Under the pieces are notes generated by a model, which did no database searches, was not told the origin of the DNA, and saw only the letters and a program-made list of their open reading frames with translations. DNA of 64,000 nucleotides from Pelistega suis (lineage in GTDB: Bacteria; Pseudomonadota; Gammaproteobacteria; Burkholderiales; Burkholderiaceae_B). The position numbers and the translations under genes were made by a program. This document shows, piece by piece, positions 18,087-28,464 of this stretch. Numbering within the stretch: the first letter of the stretch is position 1; every line of letters begins with the position of its first letter. The stretch covers positions 1-64,000 of the forward strand of contig NZ_JABGBN010000002.1 in assembly GCF_013133795.1 (NCBI RefSeq), written 5' to 3'.

Positions 18087-19016
18087 ATGACCTTGATTGA
18101 ATTAAAGTATGTCATAGCAGTTGCTCGCGAACGTCATTTTGGTCGAGCCGCAGAGGCTTGTTTTGTGAGCCAGCCGACTTTATCGGTAGCGATTAAAAAG
18201 CTCGAAGAAGAATTAGGCGTGGCAATTTTTGAACGTGGTGGTACCGAGGTGGCGATTACGCCGATTGGACAGCGGATTGTCTCTCAGGCACAAAAGGTAT
18301 TAGAGGCGAGTGCACATATTAAGGAAATCGCTCGTCAGGGGCATGATCCATTAGACGGTCCATTGCGAGTTGGGGTCATCCATACCATTGGTCCTTATCT
18401 TTTGCCTAAATTGGTGCGTAAGCAATTAGAATTAACACCACAAATGCCTTTGATTTTACAAGAGAATTTTACGGTTCGCTTATTGGAATTATTGCGCTTG
18501 GGTGAGATTGATTGTGCAATTATGGCCTTGCCTTTGCCTGATTCAGGATTAGAGATTGTTCCCTTATATCATGAGGATTTTGTGGCAGCAGTGCCAGTCA
18601 ATCATCCATGGGCGGAGCTGAATACGCTAAGAACAGAGGATTTAAAACAAGAAACGATGTTGCTATTGGGGACAGGGCATTGTTTCCGCGATCAGGTATT
18701 GGAAGTATGTCCTGAGATGTCACGCTTTTCTTCGAGCGAAGAGGGTGTGCAGCGTTCGGTAGAGGGTTCTTCTCTAGAAACGATTCGTCATATGGTAGCA
18801 GCAGGTTTAGGAATTACTTTATTACCTAAGAGTGCTATTCCAGAGAACTATGCGGATGAGAAGTCACCACTTGTTAAATATATTGCACTAGACGAGCCAG
18901 CCCCATTTCGTGAGGTGGTACTTGTGTGGAGACGTAGTTTTACCCGTTTACCTGCTATAGATGCTTTAGTTAAAGCAATTAAAGCCAGTGGCGTAACGGG
19001 CGTGGTAATGGTCTAA
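18087..19016 (+). CDS. oxyR: LysR-family hydrogen peroxide sensor OxyR
   Basis: A peroxide-responsive regulator. Starting at ATG 18087 the protein is 309 residues, with the N-terminal HTH (RHFGRAAEACFVSQPTLSVA) and the redox cysteines C199 (GTGHCF) and C208 (LEVCPE) at exactly the positions used for the disulfide switch in E. coli OxyR. The upstream ATG at 18039 would add 16 unrelated residues and is less likely. An AT-rich leader of about 210 bases separates it from recG and may hold its own promoter; I could not assign an OxyR operator confidently. Confidence 0.95.
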   Translation: MTLIELKYVIAVARERHFGRAAEACFVSQPTLSVAIKKLEEELGVAIFERGGTEVAITPIGQRIVSQAQKVLEASAHIKEIARQGHDPLDGPLRVGVIHTIGPYLLPKLVRKQLELTPQMPLILQENFTVRLLELLRLGEIDCAIMALPLPDSGLEIVPLYHEDFVAAVPVNHPWAELNTLRTEDLKQETMLLLGTGHCFRDQVLEVCPEMSRFSSSEEGVQRSVEGSSLETIRHMVAAGLGITLLPKSAIPENYADEKSPLVKYIALDEPAPFREVVLVWRRSFTRLPAIDALVKAIKASGVTGVVMV

Positions 19017-19018
19017 TA

Positions 19019-19384
19019 TCAAAGGCAAGTCTTAACAAGCTCTGCGATAGCTGTATCGTTAGGATTGGCTTGTTTGAGTGTAATTGTTCCTGATAGCTCG
19101 CCAGTTGGTGCAGAGATTTCGTAAGTAGCGATAGGTTTATTGGCTTCGGTACCCGGAATTTTGCCGTTGTAGAGAGCGTCAGCTATCATGGTTAGGCTAG
19201 CGGCGGGATATTGTGTTTTGAGCTGAGTATCGACACAAGCAGCGAGGTGCTTGGTAAGTTTATTCGACTTGGCGGCACTAATTGTTGTAGTGAGCCCAGT
19301 ATGTTCGGTTGACGGTAAATCGACAGTACTACAAGCCGTAAGACTTGTTAATAGTAGTATTCCCAGTAAAGCACGTTTAGCCAT
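19019..19384 (-). CDS. Small hypothetical lipoprotein
   Basis: A 121-residue protein with a lipoprotein signal peptide: LLGILLLTSLTAC, lipobox LTAC with the acylated cysteine at residue 18. The mature part has no motif I recognise; it contains a C (ACVDTQL) and a terminal KTCL that could form a disulfide in the periplasm. It is convergent with oxyR (2 bases) and follows a DUF192 gene by 12 bases, so the two are probably co-transcribed. Function is unknown. Confidence 0.7.
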   Translation of the reverse strand: MAKRALLGILLLTSLTACSTVDLPSTEHTGLTTTISAAKSNKLTKHLAACVDTQLKTQYPAASLTMIADALYNGKIPGTEANKPIATYEISAPTGELSGTITLKQANPNDTAIAELVKTCL

Positions 19385-19396
19385 AGCGCAGTCCTT

Positions 19397-19915
19397 TTAT
19401 TTTCTAATTGGTGAATCCATATGGATTTTATCACCTATTGTAATCCCTTTTTGGCTAAACCATCCTTGATTGACCTCAAGAGCGAACATGGCGGGCTGTG
19501 TAGAACAGACGGATGTTTCATCATGAGGTTGTAAATCAAAAATATCGAAAATCTCTCCCTGAGAATTGATATAAGCAATCGAGAGAGGGATAGAGGTATT
19601 TTTCATCCAAAAACAGCGAGGTTGTTCATCTTGGAATACAAAAAGCATGCCCGCTTCCTGTGGTAAAGATTGGCGGAACATCAGTCCTCGTGCACGAGTT
19701 TTATTATTATCAACTACTTCCGTGTAAACCTTATGGTTATTAATGCTAAGGGTGCTTTGATAAGGAAGTTTGCTTGATAAATTGGCCGTTAATAAGGTAT
19801 TTGGTAAAGAGGTAGACCCCATTAACCAGAAACTACTCGTGCTGACGATAAGAAACTTGCTAAGTGATGATTTGCTTAGTAAGTGTTGAAAAATATACTT
19901 CAAGATAAAAACCAT
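19397..19915 (-). CDS. DUF192 family exported protein
   Basis: A 172-residue protein with an N-terminal hydrophobic signal segment (residues ~15-38), followed by the DUF192 domain. EVVDNNKTRARGLMFRQSLPQ matches the RARGLMFR signature; AGMLFVFQDEQPRCFWMKNTSIPL and FALEVNQGWF are the other conserved blocks. Its function is unknown; structures show a small beta-barrel and members are often exported in proteobacteria. In-frame ATG alternatives exist a few codons downstream. It probably forms a two-gene unit with the small lipoprotein gene. Confidence 0.85.
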   Translation of the reverse strand: MVFILKYIFQHLLSKSSLSKFLIVSTSSFWLMGSTSLPNTLLTANLSSKLPYQSTLSINNHKVYTEVVDNNKTRARGLMFRQSLPQEAGMLFVFQDEQPRCFWMKNTSIPLSIAYINSQGEIFDIFDLQPHDETSVCSTQPAMFALEVNQGWFSQKGITIGDKIHMDSPIRK

Positions 19916-19974
19916 TAATTTGCTATTTGTGACTTCATTTTATAGACTGTTCCGCTAAATGTCCTATAAAAAAT

Positions 19975-20033
19975 AAAGACTTAACATAATTTAATGGTAA
20001 TGTTTGTAATATACCACTAACGGTTAAGTCTTT
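19975..20033 (-). terminator. Terminator of the cold-shock gene
   Basis: AAAGACTTAAC (19975-19985) pairs perfectly with GTTAAGTCTTT (20023-20033). The internal sequence can also pair (GGTA with TACC), and on the minus strand the stem runs into an A/T-rich tail. It lies 41 bases past the csp stop and fits a rho-independent terminator. Confidence 0.7.
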
Positions 20034-20073
20034 GTTTTAAATGGTTTTATAAAAAAGCAATCGCTGATGCTAT

Positions 20074-20304
20074 TTATGCTGCCGTGATGTTTAATGCTAA
20101 TTTGCCTTTGGGGCCATCAGCCAACTCAAAGCTTACGCGCTGCCCCTCTTTAAGGGTCTTAAAACCTTCCATTTGGATAGCAGAAAAGTGAGCAAAAAGA
20201 TCATCTGTACTGCCATCTGGCGTAATAAATCCGAATCCCTTGGCATCATTGAACCATTTCACTGTGCCTTGTTGCTTCACTGGGGTTGTTGTGTTGTCAG
20301 ACAT
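20074..20304 (-). CDS. Cold-shock domain protein (CspA family)
   Basis: A 76-residue single-stranded nucleic acid-binding beta-barrel that acts as an RNA chaperone. RNP1 (KGFGFITP) and RNP2 (LFAHFSAI) are intact, ahead of the [14 protein letters not shown] segment. The first ~8 residues (MSDNTTTP) form a short extra N-terminal arm relative to minimal Csps. The double ATG (20307 and 20304) leaves the start uncertain by one codon. It is monocistronic, with a terminator after it. Confidence 0.93.
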   Translation of the reverse strand: MSDNTTTPVKQQGTVKWFNDAKGFGFITPDGSTDDLFAHFSAIQMEGFKTLKEGQRVSFELADGPKGKLALNITAA

Positions 20305-20492
20305 CATCTCTCCTCACTGGTAATACAAAATATGACTGATTTTTACAATTTTTACATATGATGCGATGAAAACAAAAGAGTGTCAATCCATGAAACTACT
20401 AATATGACATCAAAAAAGCGATTAATGCGTTGCTTGTTCAGGAGTAAAAGTTGTTATACTTAGTGAATAATTGATTTCTAGACTAGTGATTT

Positions 20493-20792
20493 ATGTCAAC
20501 TTCTACGATTACGGAAAACCAACAATCTGCACAGGTACGAGTACCACCTCGTTATGTTGTTGTGCTATTAAATGATGATTATACGCCGATGGATTTTGTG
20601 GTGAGTGTATTGCAAATGTTCTTTAATAAAACAGAAGATGAAGCCACCCAGATAATGTTAGAAGTCCATTACAAAGGCAAAGGCATTTGTGGTACTTATA
20701 CCAGAGATATTGCCGCCACTAAAGTAGCACAAGTTAATCAGTTTTCTCGAGAACATCAACATCCCTTACTGTGTAAGATGGAGCAGGCATAA
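20493..20792 (+). CDS. clpS: ATP-dependent Clp protease adaptor ClpS
   Basis: ClpS delivers N-degron substrates to ClpAP. The 99-residue protein has a flexible N-terminal extension, then [20 protein letters not shown], which includes the Asn-Asp pair contacting the N-terminal residue of the substrate, and [19 protein letters not shown]. It lies 55 bases upstream of clpA, the usual partner. It is 131 bases downstream of the divergently facing csp leader, where a promoter with TATACT near 20455 is possible. Confidence 0.94.
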   Translation: MSTSTITENQQSAQVRVPPRYVVVLLNDDYTPMDFVVSVLQMFFNKTEDEATQIMLEVHYKGKGICGTYTRDIAATKVAQVNQFSREHQHPLLCKMEQA

Positions 20793-20847
20793 CATGCCGT
20801 TTAAGCAGTTAGCTATTTAGGGCTAGCACGAGGAGTATAGAATACAT

Positions 20848-23148
20848 ATGATTTCCCCCGAATTAGAGTTTACGATTCAAAAAGCCTTTATGATGGCAAG
20901 AGCTTCTAGACATGAGTTTTTGACGGTAGAGCATTTATTATTAGCGCTATTGGATAATGCCTCAGCTAAACGTGTGCTAGAGGGGTGTGAGGCGGATTTA
21001 GCAAGTTTACATAAGAAACTAGATGATTTTATTCGTCAAAATACGCCTGTTGTTCCCGAAGACGAAGTGGCAGATGAGAGTGACGTGGATACTCAACCGA
21101 CATTAGGCTTTCAGCGGGTAATTCAACGAGCAGTGATTAGTCTTGCTGATAAGGTGCAGCGAGGAGAGGGGGTCGAAGGCTCTCATATTCTCGTCTCTAT
21201 TTTCTCTGAAAAAGACTCCGATGCCGTATTTTTCCTAGAGGAACAAGGGATTACGCGTCTGAAAGTGACGCAATTTATTTCGCATGGTCCAGCTACAGAG
21301 AAAGCCACGAGCGAAGAAACTAAAGATACCAACACGCAAAATCCAACAGAAAAAAAATCAGCGTTAGAGCAATATACCGTCAATTACAACCAGCTAGCTG
21401 CCGAAGGTAAAGTGGATCCTTTAATTGGACGAGATGCCGAACTAGAACGTGTGATTCAAGTATTATGCCGTCGTCGGAAGAATAATCCCTTGCTTGTTGG
21501 TGAGGCAGGGGTGGGCAAGACAGCGATTGCAGAGGGCTTGGCCTTAAAAATAGTTCAGAAAGAAGTGCCGGCTATCTTAAGTGAGGCTGTTGTTTATGGT
21601 TTGGATATTGGTGTTTTATTAGCAGGGACAAAGTTCCGAGGCGATTTTGAGCAACGATTAAAAAACTTACTTAAAGAAATCGAGACAAAACCGAATACCA
21701 TTTTATTTGTTGATGAAATTCATACTATTATCGGTGCTGGTTCGACCTCGGGAGGATCGATGGATGCCTCCAATCTCTTAAAACCAGCTTTATCTTCAGG
21801 ACGCTTGCGCTGCATGGGAGCGACAACGTATAAGGAGTATCGTGGCATTTTTGAAAAAGACCATGCTTTATCGCGTCGTTTTCAAAAAGTAGATATTGTC
21901 GAACCGAGCATTGAAGATACGGTAGCTATTCTAAAAGGCTTGAAATCACGCTTTGAAGAACATCATCAGGTAGCGTATGATGTGGAAGCCTTAGAAGCAG
22001 CAGCGGAGTTATCTGCACGTTATATGAATGATCGTCATTTACCTGATAAAGCAATTGATGTTATTGATGAGGCAGGCGCTGCACAGCGCTTAGTCCCCGA
22101 AGATAAGCGCAAATCTCAAATTACTAAGGCAGAAATTGAAACTATCATTAGCAAAATGGCGCGTATTCCAGCACAGACGGTTTCAACAGATGATATTAAT
22201 AAACTATCGACCTTAGAGCGTGATTTAAAAACCTTGGTATTTGGTCAAAATCAGGCGATTGAAGCGCTCACTTCGGTGATTAAAATGTCGCGTTCAGGCT
22301 TAGGTAAAACCGATAAACCGATTGGCTCCTTCTTATTTTCAGGTCCTACTGGTGTCGGCAAAACAGAAGTGGCTAAACAACTGGCTAAGATTCTTGGCGT
22401 AGAGCTTATTCGTTTTGATATGTCTGAGTATATGGAGCGCCATGCGGTATCTCGTTTGATTGGGGCACCACCCGGCTATGTGGGCTTTGATCAAGGGGGC
22501 TTACTCACAGAGGCCATTACTAAAAACCCACATGCTGTTTTATTGCTGGATGAAATAGAAAAAGCGCATCCTGATATCTTTAATATCCTTTTACAGGTGA
22601 TGGATAACGGTAGTCTGACGGATAATAATGGACGTAAAGCAGATTTTCGTAATGTGGTGATTATTATGACTACCAATGCCGGCGCACAGCTATTAAATAC
22701 GAAGTCGATTGGGTTTAATAATAGTCGCCAAGCTGGTGATGAGATGGTGGAAATTAAGCGACTCTTTACACCAGAGTTTAGAAATCGTTTGGACGCGATT
22801 ATTCCGTTTGCTCCGTTGAATCAGGAGATTATTTTACGAGTTGTCGATAAGTTCCTCCTTGAGCTAGAGCAACAATTACAAGCTAAACGTGTAGAAGCGA
22901 CTTTCTCAGATAAACTGAGAGAGCATTTGGCTGCCAAAGGTTTTGACCCATTAATGGGAGCTAGACCTATGCAGCGACTTATTCAAGATATGATTCGTAA
23001 AGCCTTGGCAGAAGAGTTATTGTTTGGTCGTTTGACAGACGGTGGAGTAGTGGCGGTTGATGTGGATGATAAGGGTGAGTTAGTGTTGGATTTTCAGCCT
23101 GATTATCAGTCTACTAAAGAGACTACTGCAGTTATTGATACGGAATAA
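20848..23148 (+). CDS. clpA: ATP-dependent Clp protease ATP-binding subunit ClpA
   Basis: The AAA+ unfoldase that feeds proteins to ClpP. The 766 residues comprise an N domain that binds ClpS, AAA-1 with Walker A GEAGVGKT and Walker [10 protein letters not shown], and AAA-2 with GPTGVGKT and [25 protein letters not shown] lies at the C-terminus. The long middle domain of ClpB is absent, which separates it from ClpB. It follows clpS directly, probably one transcript. Confidence 0.96.
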   Translation: MISPELEFTIQKAFMMARASRHEFLTVEHLLLALLDNASAKRVLEGCEADLASLHKKLDDFIRQNTPVVPEDEVADESDVDTQPTLGFQRVIQRAVISLADKVQRGEGVEGSHILVSIFSEKDSDAVFFLEEQGITRLKVTQFISHGPATEKATSEETKDTNTQNPTEKKSALEQYTVNYNQLAAEGKVDPLIGRDAELERVIQVLCRRRKNNPLLVGEAGVGKTAIAEGLALKIVQKEVPAILSEAVVYGLDIGVLLAGTKFRGDFEQRLKNLLKEIETKPNTILFVDEIHTIIGAGSTSGGSMDASNLLKPALSSGRLRCMGATTYKEYRGIFEKDHALSRRFQKVDIVEPSIEDTVAILKGLKSRFEEHHQVAYDVEALEAAAELSARYMNDRHLPDKAIDVIDEAGAAQRLVPEDKRKSQITKAEIETIISKMARIPAQTVSTDDINKLSTLERDLKTLVFGQNQAIEALTSVIKMSRSGLGKTDKPIGSFLFSGPTGVGKTEVAKQLAKILGVELIRFDMSEYMERHAVSRLIGAPPGYVGFDQGGLLTEAITKNPHAVLLLDEIEKAHPDIFNILLQVMDNGSLTDNNGRKADFRNVVIIMTTNAGAQLLNTKSIGFNNSRQAGDEMVEIKRLFTPEFRNRLDAIIPFAPLNQEIILRVVDKFLLELEQQLQAKRVEATFSDKLREHLAAKGFDPLMGARPMQRLIQDMIRKALAEELLFGRLTDGGVVAVDVDDKGELVLDFQPDYQSTKETTAVIDTE

Positions 23149-23228
23149 GTTGCAGGATGAAATTGTTTAAATATATACTGTATTGAGCATTGATTAATCG
23201 TTTAAATTTTAACTATAAAGAAGGCATT

Positions 23229-24395
23229 ATGAAAAAATTACGCACAGCATTACTTGCTACTCTATGTATCCCAGCCTTAGCCTCTGCCGAATTGGTGGTA
23301 GGGGTTGATTTGTCTTCAACAGGACCTGCGGCAGCGATTGGGATTCAATCGCAAAATGCGATTAATTTATGGCCTGATACATTAGGTGGAGAGAAAGTCC
23401 GTTATATTATTTTAGATGACGGTTCGGACGTTAGCCGTGCGGTTAAAAATGCACGTAAATTAACATTAGAAGATAAGGCAGACTTGTTAGTCGGTCCTAA
23501 TTTGACGGCCTCAGCATTGGCGATTTTAGATGTTTTGCGCGAGACAGAAACACCCATGATTGCCTTAGCGGCTAACGGTGTTATCGTACAAAACCCTGAC
23601 GGCACTCAAGCTTCTGCTGATCCTGCGCGCCGTTGGGCATTTAAAATGCCTCAAAACGATATTTTAATGGCGAATGTTATCGTTGAAGATATGGTGAAAA
23701 AAGGCTACAAAAAAATCGCCTTTATTGGATTCTCAGACTCTTATGGTGATGGCTGGTGGGCAGAGTTTAATAAAGCAGCGGGTGATAAACTGGAGGTTGT
23801 CGCACGTGAGGCGTATCAACGGACGGATACGACGGTTGCTGGTCAAGTATTAAAGTTATTAGCGGCTAAACCAGATGCTATTTTAATTGCAGGCGCAGGG
23901 ACTCCCGCTGTATTGCCAGCACGTACTTTGCATGAGCGTGGCTATACTGGACCTGTTTATCAAACGCATGGTATTGGTACATTAGAATTCCTCCAAATTG
24001 GTGGTAAAGCCGTAGAGGGCACTTTGTTCCCGACTGGACCGGGTGTTGTGGCACGTGGCCTACCTGATAGCAATCCTGTAAAAAAAGTTGCTTTAGATTT
24101 TACAGAAAAGTATGAAGCAAAATATGGTGCTAATACGGCAACACAATTTGCAGGTGATGCTTATGGTGCGTGGGTATTGGCAGATCAGGCGGTGGCGCGT
24201 GCTTTAAAATCAGGTGCTAAACCGGGTACAGTAGAGTTCCGTCGTACTCTTCGTGACGAAATCGAGAAAACCAGTGAGTTGGTTGTGCCTAATGGTGTAT
24301 TTAATATTACTCCTCAAGACCACCAAGGTTTTGATAGCCGAGCGGCAGTATTAGGTACGATTAAAGACGGTAAGTTTGAATATGCGGGTGACTAA
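23229..24395 (+). CDS. Periplasmic ABC transporter substrate-binding protein, branched-chain amino acid type
   Basis: A LivK-like type I periplasmic binding protein. From ATG 23229 it has 388 residues with the signal peptide KKLRTALLATLCIPALASA, then the mature domain beginning ELVVGVDLSSTGPAAAIG, a typical Peripla_BP_6 opening, with GPNLTASALAILDVLRE and FIGFSDSYGDGWW downstream. The ATG at 23190 gives a longer non-signal N-terminus and is rejected. No permease or ATPase genes are adjacent, so it is an orphan receptor. Substrate is unknown; relatives bind amino acids or aromatic acids. Confidence 0.87.
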   Translation: MKKLRTALLATLCIPALASAELVVGVDLSSTGPAAAIGIQSQNAINLWPDTLGGEKVRYIILDDGSDVSRAVKNARKLTLEDKADLLVGPNLTASALAILDVLRETETPMIALAANGVIVQNPDGTQASADPARRWAFKMPQNDILMANVIVEDMVKKGYKKIAFIGFSDSYGDGWWAEFNKAAGDKLEVVAREAYQRTDTTVAGQVLKLLAAKPDAILIAGAGTPAVLPARTLHERGYTGPVYQTHGIGTLEFLQIGGKAVEGTLFPTGPGVVARGLPDSNPVKKVALDFTEKYEAKYGANTATQFAGDAYGAWVLADQAVARALKSGAKPGTVEFRRTLRDEIEKTSELVVPNGVFNITPQDHQGFDSRAAVLGTIKDGKFEYAGD

Positions 24396-24488
24396 TTGCT
24401 TTAATAGGGCATAGATTTTAGCACTATCAAGCGTAAAACATAGGACTTTGGATAAGTCGTATGTTAGTACATTGGCAGAAACAACGAC

Positions 24489-24526
24489 AAAAATGGCTTG
24501 TCAATATACATTGACAAGCCATTTTT
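24489..24526. terminator. Bidirectional terminator, 17-bp perfect stem
   Basis: AAAAATGGCTTGTCAAT (24489-24505) and ATTGACAAGCCATTTTT (24510-24526) form a perfect 17-bp stem with a 4-base loop. A and T runs at both ends let it work on both strands, between the convergent substrate-binding protein and Bug-receptor genes. Confidence 0.88.
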
Positions 24527-24584
24527 TATATGAACAGAGTGACTATACTGCCTTCATACGACAGACTATCGCTGAGAGGACGGT

Positions 24585-25574
24585 TTATTCAATTTTAGCT
24601 TTGGCGGTTTCTACGATTGTCTTGTATTTCGCTAATTCACGTTCAGCAAACGCTTTAAACTCAGCAGCAGAGGCTGGCTTAACATCAGACCCCATGTTTT
24701 GCAATTGCTTTTTTACTGAGTCGTCGTTCATTGCTGCTGCGTAAGCTTCATTGAGCTTATTGATGACGGCGTCAGGTGTGCCTGCTGGCGCGACAATACC
24801 AAACCATGTACCAATATCAAAGTCTTTTACGCCAAGCTCTTCGAGCGTAGCTAAATCGGGTAAGAATGCTGAGCGCTTATTGGTGCTGACAGCGAGAGCT
24901 TTTACCTTATCTGCTTCAATGAGTGATTTTGCCGAGGCAAGATTATCAAACATCACTTGCGCTTGGTTAGCTAATAGGGCAAGTTTGGCTGGATTAGCAC
25001 CTTGGAATGGTGCATGTACCATTTCCAAACCGAGCTTTGCTTTAAGAAGTTCACCCGCTAAGTGTCCTGCACTACCATTACCGCCAGAAGCGTAGTTGAG
25101 TTTACCCGGATTAGCTTTGATATAGTCAAAAAGTCCTTGGGCAGTCGTGATTTTTTCTGCGTCGGCAAATTCCTTGTTAATGACAAGAACATTGGGTACA
25201 TCAGAAACGAGAATCACAGGCGCAAAGTCTTTACTGGCATCAAAAGGCATATTGCTATAGACCCATGGGTTAATCGCCATTGTGGCTACGGCTCCCATGG
25301 CCAGGGTATGGCCATCTGCTTTTTCTTTTAGCATGGTACTAATACCAATATTGCCACCAGCACCGGCTTTATTTTCAACGACGACAGGTTGTCCTAATGT
25401 TTTTTCTACTTTTTCACCCAGTAAACGGGCAACATTATCTAGTGGACCGCCAGCAGCATAGGGCACAATAAAGCGGATAGGCTGTTGTGGAAATGCTTCT
25501 GCAGCGATAGCAGGGCTAGAAAGTGTAAATAAAGCAGTTGTTGCTGCAAGCAGTAGTTTCTGCGTAAATTTCAT
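24585..25574 (-). CDS. Tripartite tricarboxylate transporter substrate-binding protein (Bug/TctC family)
   Basis: A Bug receptor, the periplasmic binding family expanded in Bordetella and relatives. The 329 residues begin with a signal peptide cleaved near AIAAEAFP, followed by the hallmark QPIRFIVPYAAGGPLDNVARLL and VVVENKAGAGGNIG. The C-terminal half has STNKRSAFLPDLATLEELG and FGIVAPAGTP, also typical. No TctA/TctB membrane genes are nearby, as is common for orphan Bug proteins. The ligand cannot be assigned. Its presence supports an Alcaligenaceae-type host. Confidence 0.93.
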   Translation of the reverse strand: MKFTQKLLLAATTALFTLSSPAIAAEAFPQQPIRFIVPYAAGGPLDNVARLLGEKVEKTLGQPVVVENKAGAGGNIGISTMLKEKADGHTLAMGAVATMAINPWVYSNMPFDASKDFAPVILVSDVPNVLVINKEFADAEKITTAQGLFDYIKANPGKLNYASGGNGSAGHLAGELLKAKLGLEMVHAPFQGANPAKLALLANQAQVMFDNLASAKSLIEADKVKALAVSTNKRSAFLPDLATLEELGVKDFDIGTWFGIVAPAGTPDAVINKLNEAYAAAMNDDSVKKQLQNMGSDVKPASAAEFKAFAERELAKYKTIVETAKAKIE

Positions 25575-25616
25575 AGAAGATATCCTTCTGACGATTGATA
25601 AAAAATTCTTTCGTAT

Positions 25617-26063
25617 TTAGGCTTTGCCTGTACTGCCAAAACCACCTTCACCACGATCAGTAGCAGTAAACTCTTCGACTAGATTAAATTCCACTTGTTG
25701 TACAGGGACGATAACGAGTTGAGCCATACGTTCCATCGGCTCCATGGTAAAACGGGTTTGACCACGATTCCATACAGAAACCATTAATTGACCTTGGTAG
25801 TCTGAGTCAATAAGACCCACTAAATTACCGAGTACAATGCCATGTTTATGACCTAAGCCAGAGCGAGGTAGGATAACGGCGGCATAACCTGGATCCGCAA
25901 GATGAATCGCTAAACCTGTGGGCACTAAGACGGTCTGCCCCGGTTCAATGATGATTGCTTCATCAAGGCAAGCACGTAAATCTAAACCTGCAGATCCTGA
26001 TGTTGCATAGGCAGGTAATTGCGCTTTCATTCGCTCATCGAGCACTTTTAAATCAACTTTCAT
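25617..26063 (-). CDS. dut: dUTP diphosphatase
   Basis: A trimeric dUTPase converting dUTP to dUMP, keeping uracil out of DNA. The 148-residue protein contains all five motifs: [42 protein letters not shown] and the C-terminal [11 protein letters not shown] lid. It overlaps the end of the DedA-family gene by 11 bases. It is the last gene of the ribF-ileS-lspA-coaBC-dedA-dut run. Confidence 0.96.
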   Translation of the reverse strand: MKVDLKVLDERMKAQLPAYATSGSAGLDLRACLDEAIIIEPGQTVLVPTGLAIHLADPGYAAVILPRSGLGHKHGIVLGNLVGLIDSDYQGQLMVSVWNRGQTRFTMEPMERMAQLVIVPVQQVEFNLVEEFTATDRGEGGFGSTGKA

Positions 26064-26730
26064 TTTTATCCTTATTTAAAATTTCTTCGTTAGGAATGAC
26101 TTTGCTACTGGCGGTATGCTTGCGAGGGAACATAAAGTAGGCTACCATGCCAACCCCTAGTACGACTGATAAAATAGTGAGGATACTGCCAATACTGGTG
26201 CCAGAACTTTCGGCAAGTGCTTGTGTCCCTTTGGCAGAGAAATAACCCGGCGCTAACATGACAGGTAACCAGAGAATGGCAGAGGTAATATTAGCAATTT
26301 GGAATTTCAAATGACCTAATTCCATAATACCTGCCACAGTAGGAATAGTAGAGCGGATTGGCCCCATAAAGCGTCCTAGAAATACCGACAAGGTACCATG
26401 TTTATCAAAGAATTGGCGTGCAGTGATAAAAAAGGCAGAGTATCTATTAAAAGGGGCTTTTTTTGTAATATCCCAGCCTAACCAACGACCAATATAATAA
26501 GACACGGCATCCCCAAGGACGGCACCAATAATCCCCCAGATAATAATAGGAAGTGGGTGTAATGTACCTGCGCCAACTAAAGCGCCTGTAAAAATGAGAA
26601 TGGCTGTGGCAGGAATCATAATGCCAATCACTAGCATGGACTCACCAAAGCAGAGTAGTGCAATGATTGGACCTGCCCATACTTGATTAGTGGCGATAAA
26701 GTTGTTAATTAAATCAATATAGTGTTGCAT
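26053..26730 (-). CDS. DedA family membrane protein
   Basis: A polytopic inner-membrane protein of the DedA/VTT (SNARE-associated) superfamily. Members act as lipid scramblases, including undecaprenyl-phosphate flippases, and affect membrane potential and envelope stress. In the 225 residues, [17 protein letters not shown] and [11 protein letters not shown] lead to the characteristic [19 protein letters not shown] block, with the conserved arginines (GRFMGPIR). A short basic cytoplasmic tail follows. It sits between coaBC and dut on the same strand, 34 bases after coaBC. Confidence 0.88.
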   Translation of the reverse strand: MQHYIDLINNFIATNQVWAGPIIALLCFGESMLVIGIMIPATAILIFTGALVGAGTLHPLPIIIWGIIGAVLGDAVSYYIGRWLGWDITKKAPFNRYSAFFITARQFFDKHGTLSVFLGRFMGPIRSTIPTVAGIMELGHLKFQIANITSAILWLPVMLAPGYFSAKGTQALAESSGTSIGSILTILSVVLGVGMVAYFMFPRKHTASSKVIPNEEILNKDKNES

Positions 26731-26764
26731 AGATTAAGTGAGATAACATCTCTTAAAAATAAAA

Positions 26765-27958
26765 TTAACGAGCAAAATAGCGTTCACTAATCGCACGGAT
26801 AAGAGCTGTGGCGGCTTCGGTTTTAGCTAAGATGGGGAGTGCTTGCTCGCCCTTATCGTCAAACAGAACCATGGTAGTTTGGTCTGCACTCATCACATGT
26901 TGGGCAAGATTACCGACCAAAAGAGGGACATTTTTACGTTGACGCTTGGCTTGTGCATATTCACTGAGATTTTCTGTTTCTGCTGCAAAGCCAACACACC
27001 AAGGTCCTTTATCCAATGCAGCCACTTCAGCAAGAATATCAGGATTAGGAGCAAACTCAAGATGTAAACCGGTTTGCCCTTGTTTTTTTTGTTTTTGATC
27101 TGAATAATTACTAATATGCCAGTCGGCAACAGCAGCGACACTGATAAAAATATCAAAATCTTTTGCTTGACGCATAACAGCAGTATGCATTTGACGTGCT
27201 GTTAGCACATCCTCGCTGCTCACACCATAAGGTTTGGCGAGTGCCGTAGGACCGCTAATCAGATGAACGGTAGCGCCTGCTTCAAATGCTGCTTTGGCAA
27301 TGGCATATCCCATTTTACCCGAAGATTTGTTGGTAATAACGCGGACTGGATCGATAGGTTCCTCAGTCGGTCCAGCTGTAATTAAGACGCGCGTATTGGC
27401 CAATACCTTAGGACTAAAGAAGGCTAAACTTTCGGCAACGAGTTGATGAGGTTCTAACATGCGGCCGTCACCAAACTCACCGCAAGCTTGTGCGCCATTC
27501 CCAGGCCCCCAAATATGTACTCCGTCTTCTTTTAAAAGCTTGAGATTGCGCTGAGTAGCAGGATTGGCCCACATTTCGCGATTCATTGCGGGAGCAATGG
27601 CAAGAGGGCAAGCACCTCGAGCTAGGCAGAGGGTAGAGAGCAAGTCATTCGCCATCCCCTGAGCTAATTTCGCCATAAAATCAGCACTACAAGGCGCAAT
27701 TAAAATCAAATCGGCTTGGCGACTAAGATTAATATGAGCCATGCTATTAGGCATACGCTCATCTTGGGTATGTGTAAAGACTGCTTGACCACTTAAGGCT
27801 TGCATCGTTGTTGGGGTAATAAAATGCGTTGCCCCTTCTGTCATGACGACGGTAATTTTTGCGCCATGATCCATGAGACGACGACAAAGCTCTGCGCTTT
27901 TATAGCAGGCAATACCCCCTGTTAAACCTAAAACAATATGTTTGCCTTGTAGGATCAT
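26765..27958 (-). CDS. coaBC: Bifunctional phosphopantothenoylcysteine decarboxylase / phosphopantothenate-cysteine ligase
   Basis: Catalyses two consecutive steps of coenzyme A synthesis. The N-terminal CoaC half (residues ~1-190) is a flavoprotein with GLTGGIACYKSAELCRRL, a His in AHINLSRQADL and the PAMNREMW motif. The CoaB half follows, with ITAGPTEEPIDPVRVITN, SSGKMGYAIA and the substrate-binding VAAVADW and NPDILAEV. The 397-residue length is normal. It overlaps lspA by 4 bases, indicating coupled translation. Confidence 0.95.
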   Translation of the reverse strand: MILQGKHIVLGLTGGIACYKSAELCRRLMDHGAKITVVMTEGATHFITPTTMQALSGQAVFTHTQDERMPNSMAHINLSRQADLILIAPCSADFMAKLAQGMANDLLSTLCLARGACPLAIAPAMNREMWANPATQRNLKLLKEDGVHIWGPGNGAQACGEFGDGRMLEPHQLVAESLAFFSPKVLANTRVLITAGPTEEPIDPVRVITNKSSGKMGYAIAKAAFEAGATVHLISGPTALAKPYGVSSEDVLTARQMHTAVMRQAKDFDIFISVAAVADWHISNYSDQKQKKQGQTGLHLEFAPNPDILAEVAALDKGPWCVGFAAETENLSEYAQAKRQRKNVPLLVGNLAQHVMSADQTTMVLFDDKGEQALPILAKTEAATALIRAISERYFAR

Positions 27959-28464
27959 GATGCTTCCTTCGTTGGCTTTTTCTTAGCGAAAAATAGCTCA
28001 TCAATAATGACTAATGCCGCACCGACAGTAATAAAACAATCGGCAATATTAAAAGCTGGGAAGTAAAAATTCCAGTTATCCCAGTAAAAAAGAAGAAAAT
28101 CAATGACATGTCCATGCACAATACGGTCGATGACATTACCGATAGCGCCAGCCATGATGAGCGTAATCGCAAAGCAAAATAGTGACTGCTCTTTATTTTT
28201 TTTGAGCAGATACACAATAAAGGCTGAGGCAGCGATGGCAAGTCCAATAAAGAACCAGCGTTGCCAACCACCTGCATCTGCCCCCATACTAAAAGCAGCT
28301 CCTGTGTTGTACACCAGAATAAAATCAAAGAATGGGAGTACGTTAACGCGCTCCGCAAAGTCAAAGTTATATTCAAAATATAACTTAGTGACTTGGTCTA
28401 AGGCGATGAGTACAACCGCTAGTACTATCCAGAAGCTAAAGCTTTTAGTTTGTTGATTAGGCAT
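27955..28464 (-). CDS. lspA: Lipoprotein signal peptidase
   Basis: Signal peptidase II, an inner-membrane aspartic protease that cleaves lipoprotein signal peptides after lipidation. From ATG 28464 it has 169 residues, four hydrophobic helices and the catalytic aspartates in [16 protein letters not shown] and [11 protein letters not shown]. This start overlaps the ileS stop by 8 bases; the further upstream ATG would place more residues inside ileS without homology. The ileS-lspA pairing is conserved across proteobacteria. Confidence 0.95.
   Translation of the reverse strand: MPNQQTKSFSFWIVLAVVLIALDQVTKLYFEYNFDFAERVNVLPFFDFILVYNTGAAFSMGADAGGWQRWFFIGLAIAASAFIVYLLKKNKEQSLFCFAITLIMAGAIGNVIDRIVHGHVIDFLLFYWDNWNFYFPAFNIADCFITVGAALVIIDELFFAKKKPTKEAS

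Noticed and set aside
20440..20492. Sigma-70 promoter for clpS
   Set aside because: TATACT is a good -10, but the candidate -35 elements have spacings of 15 or 19 bases, so I did not list it.
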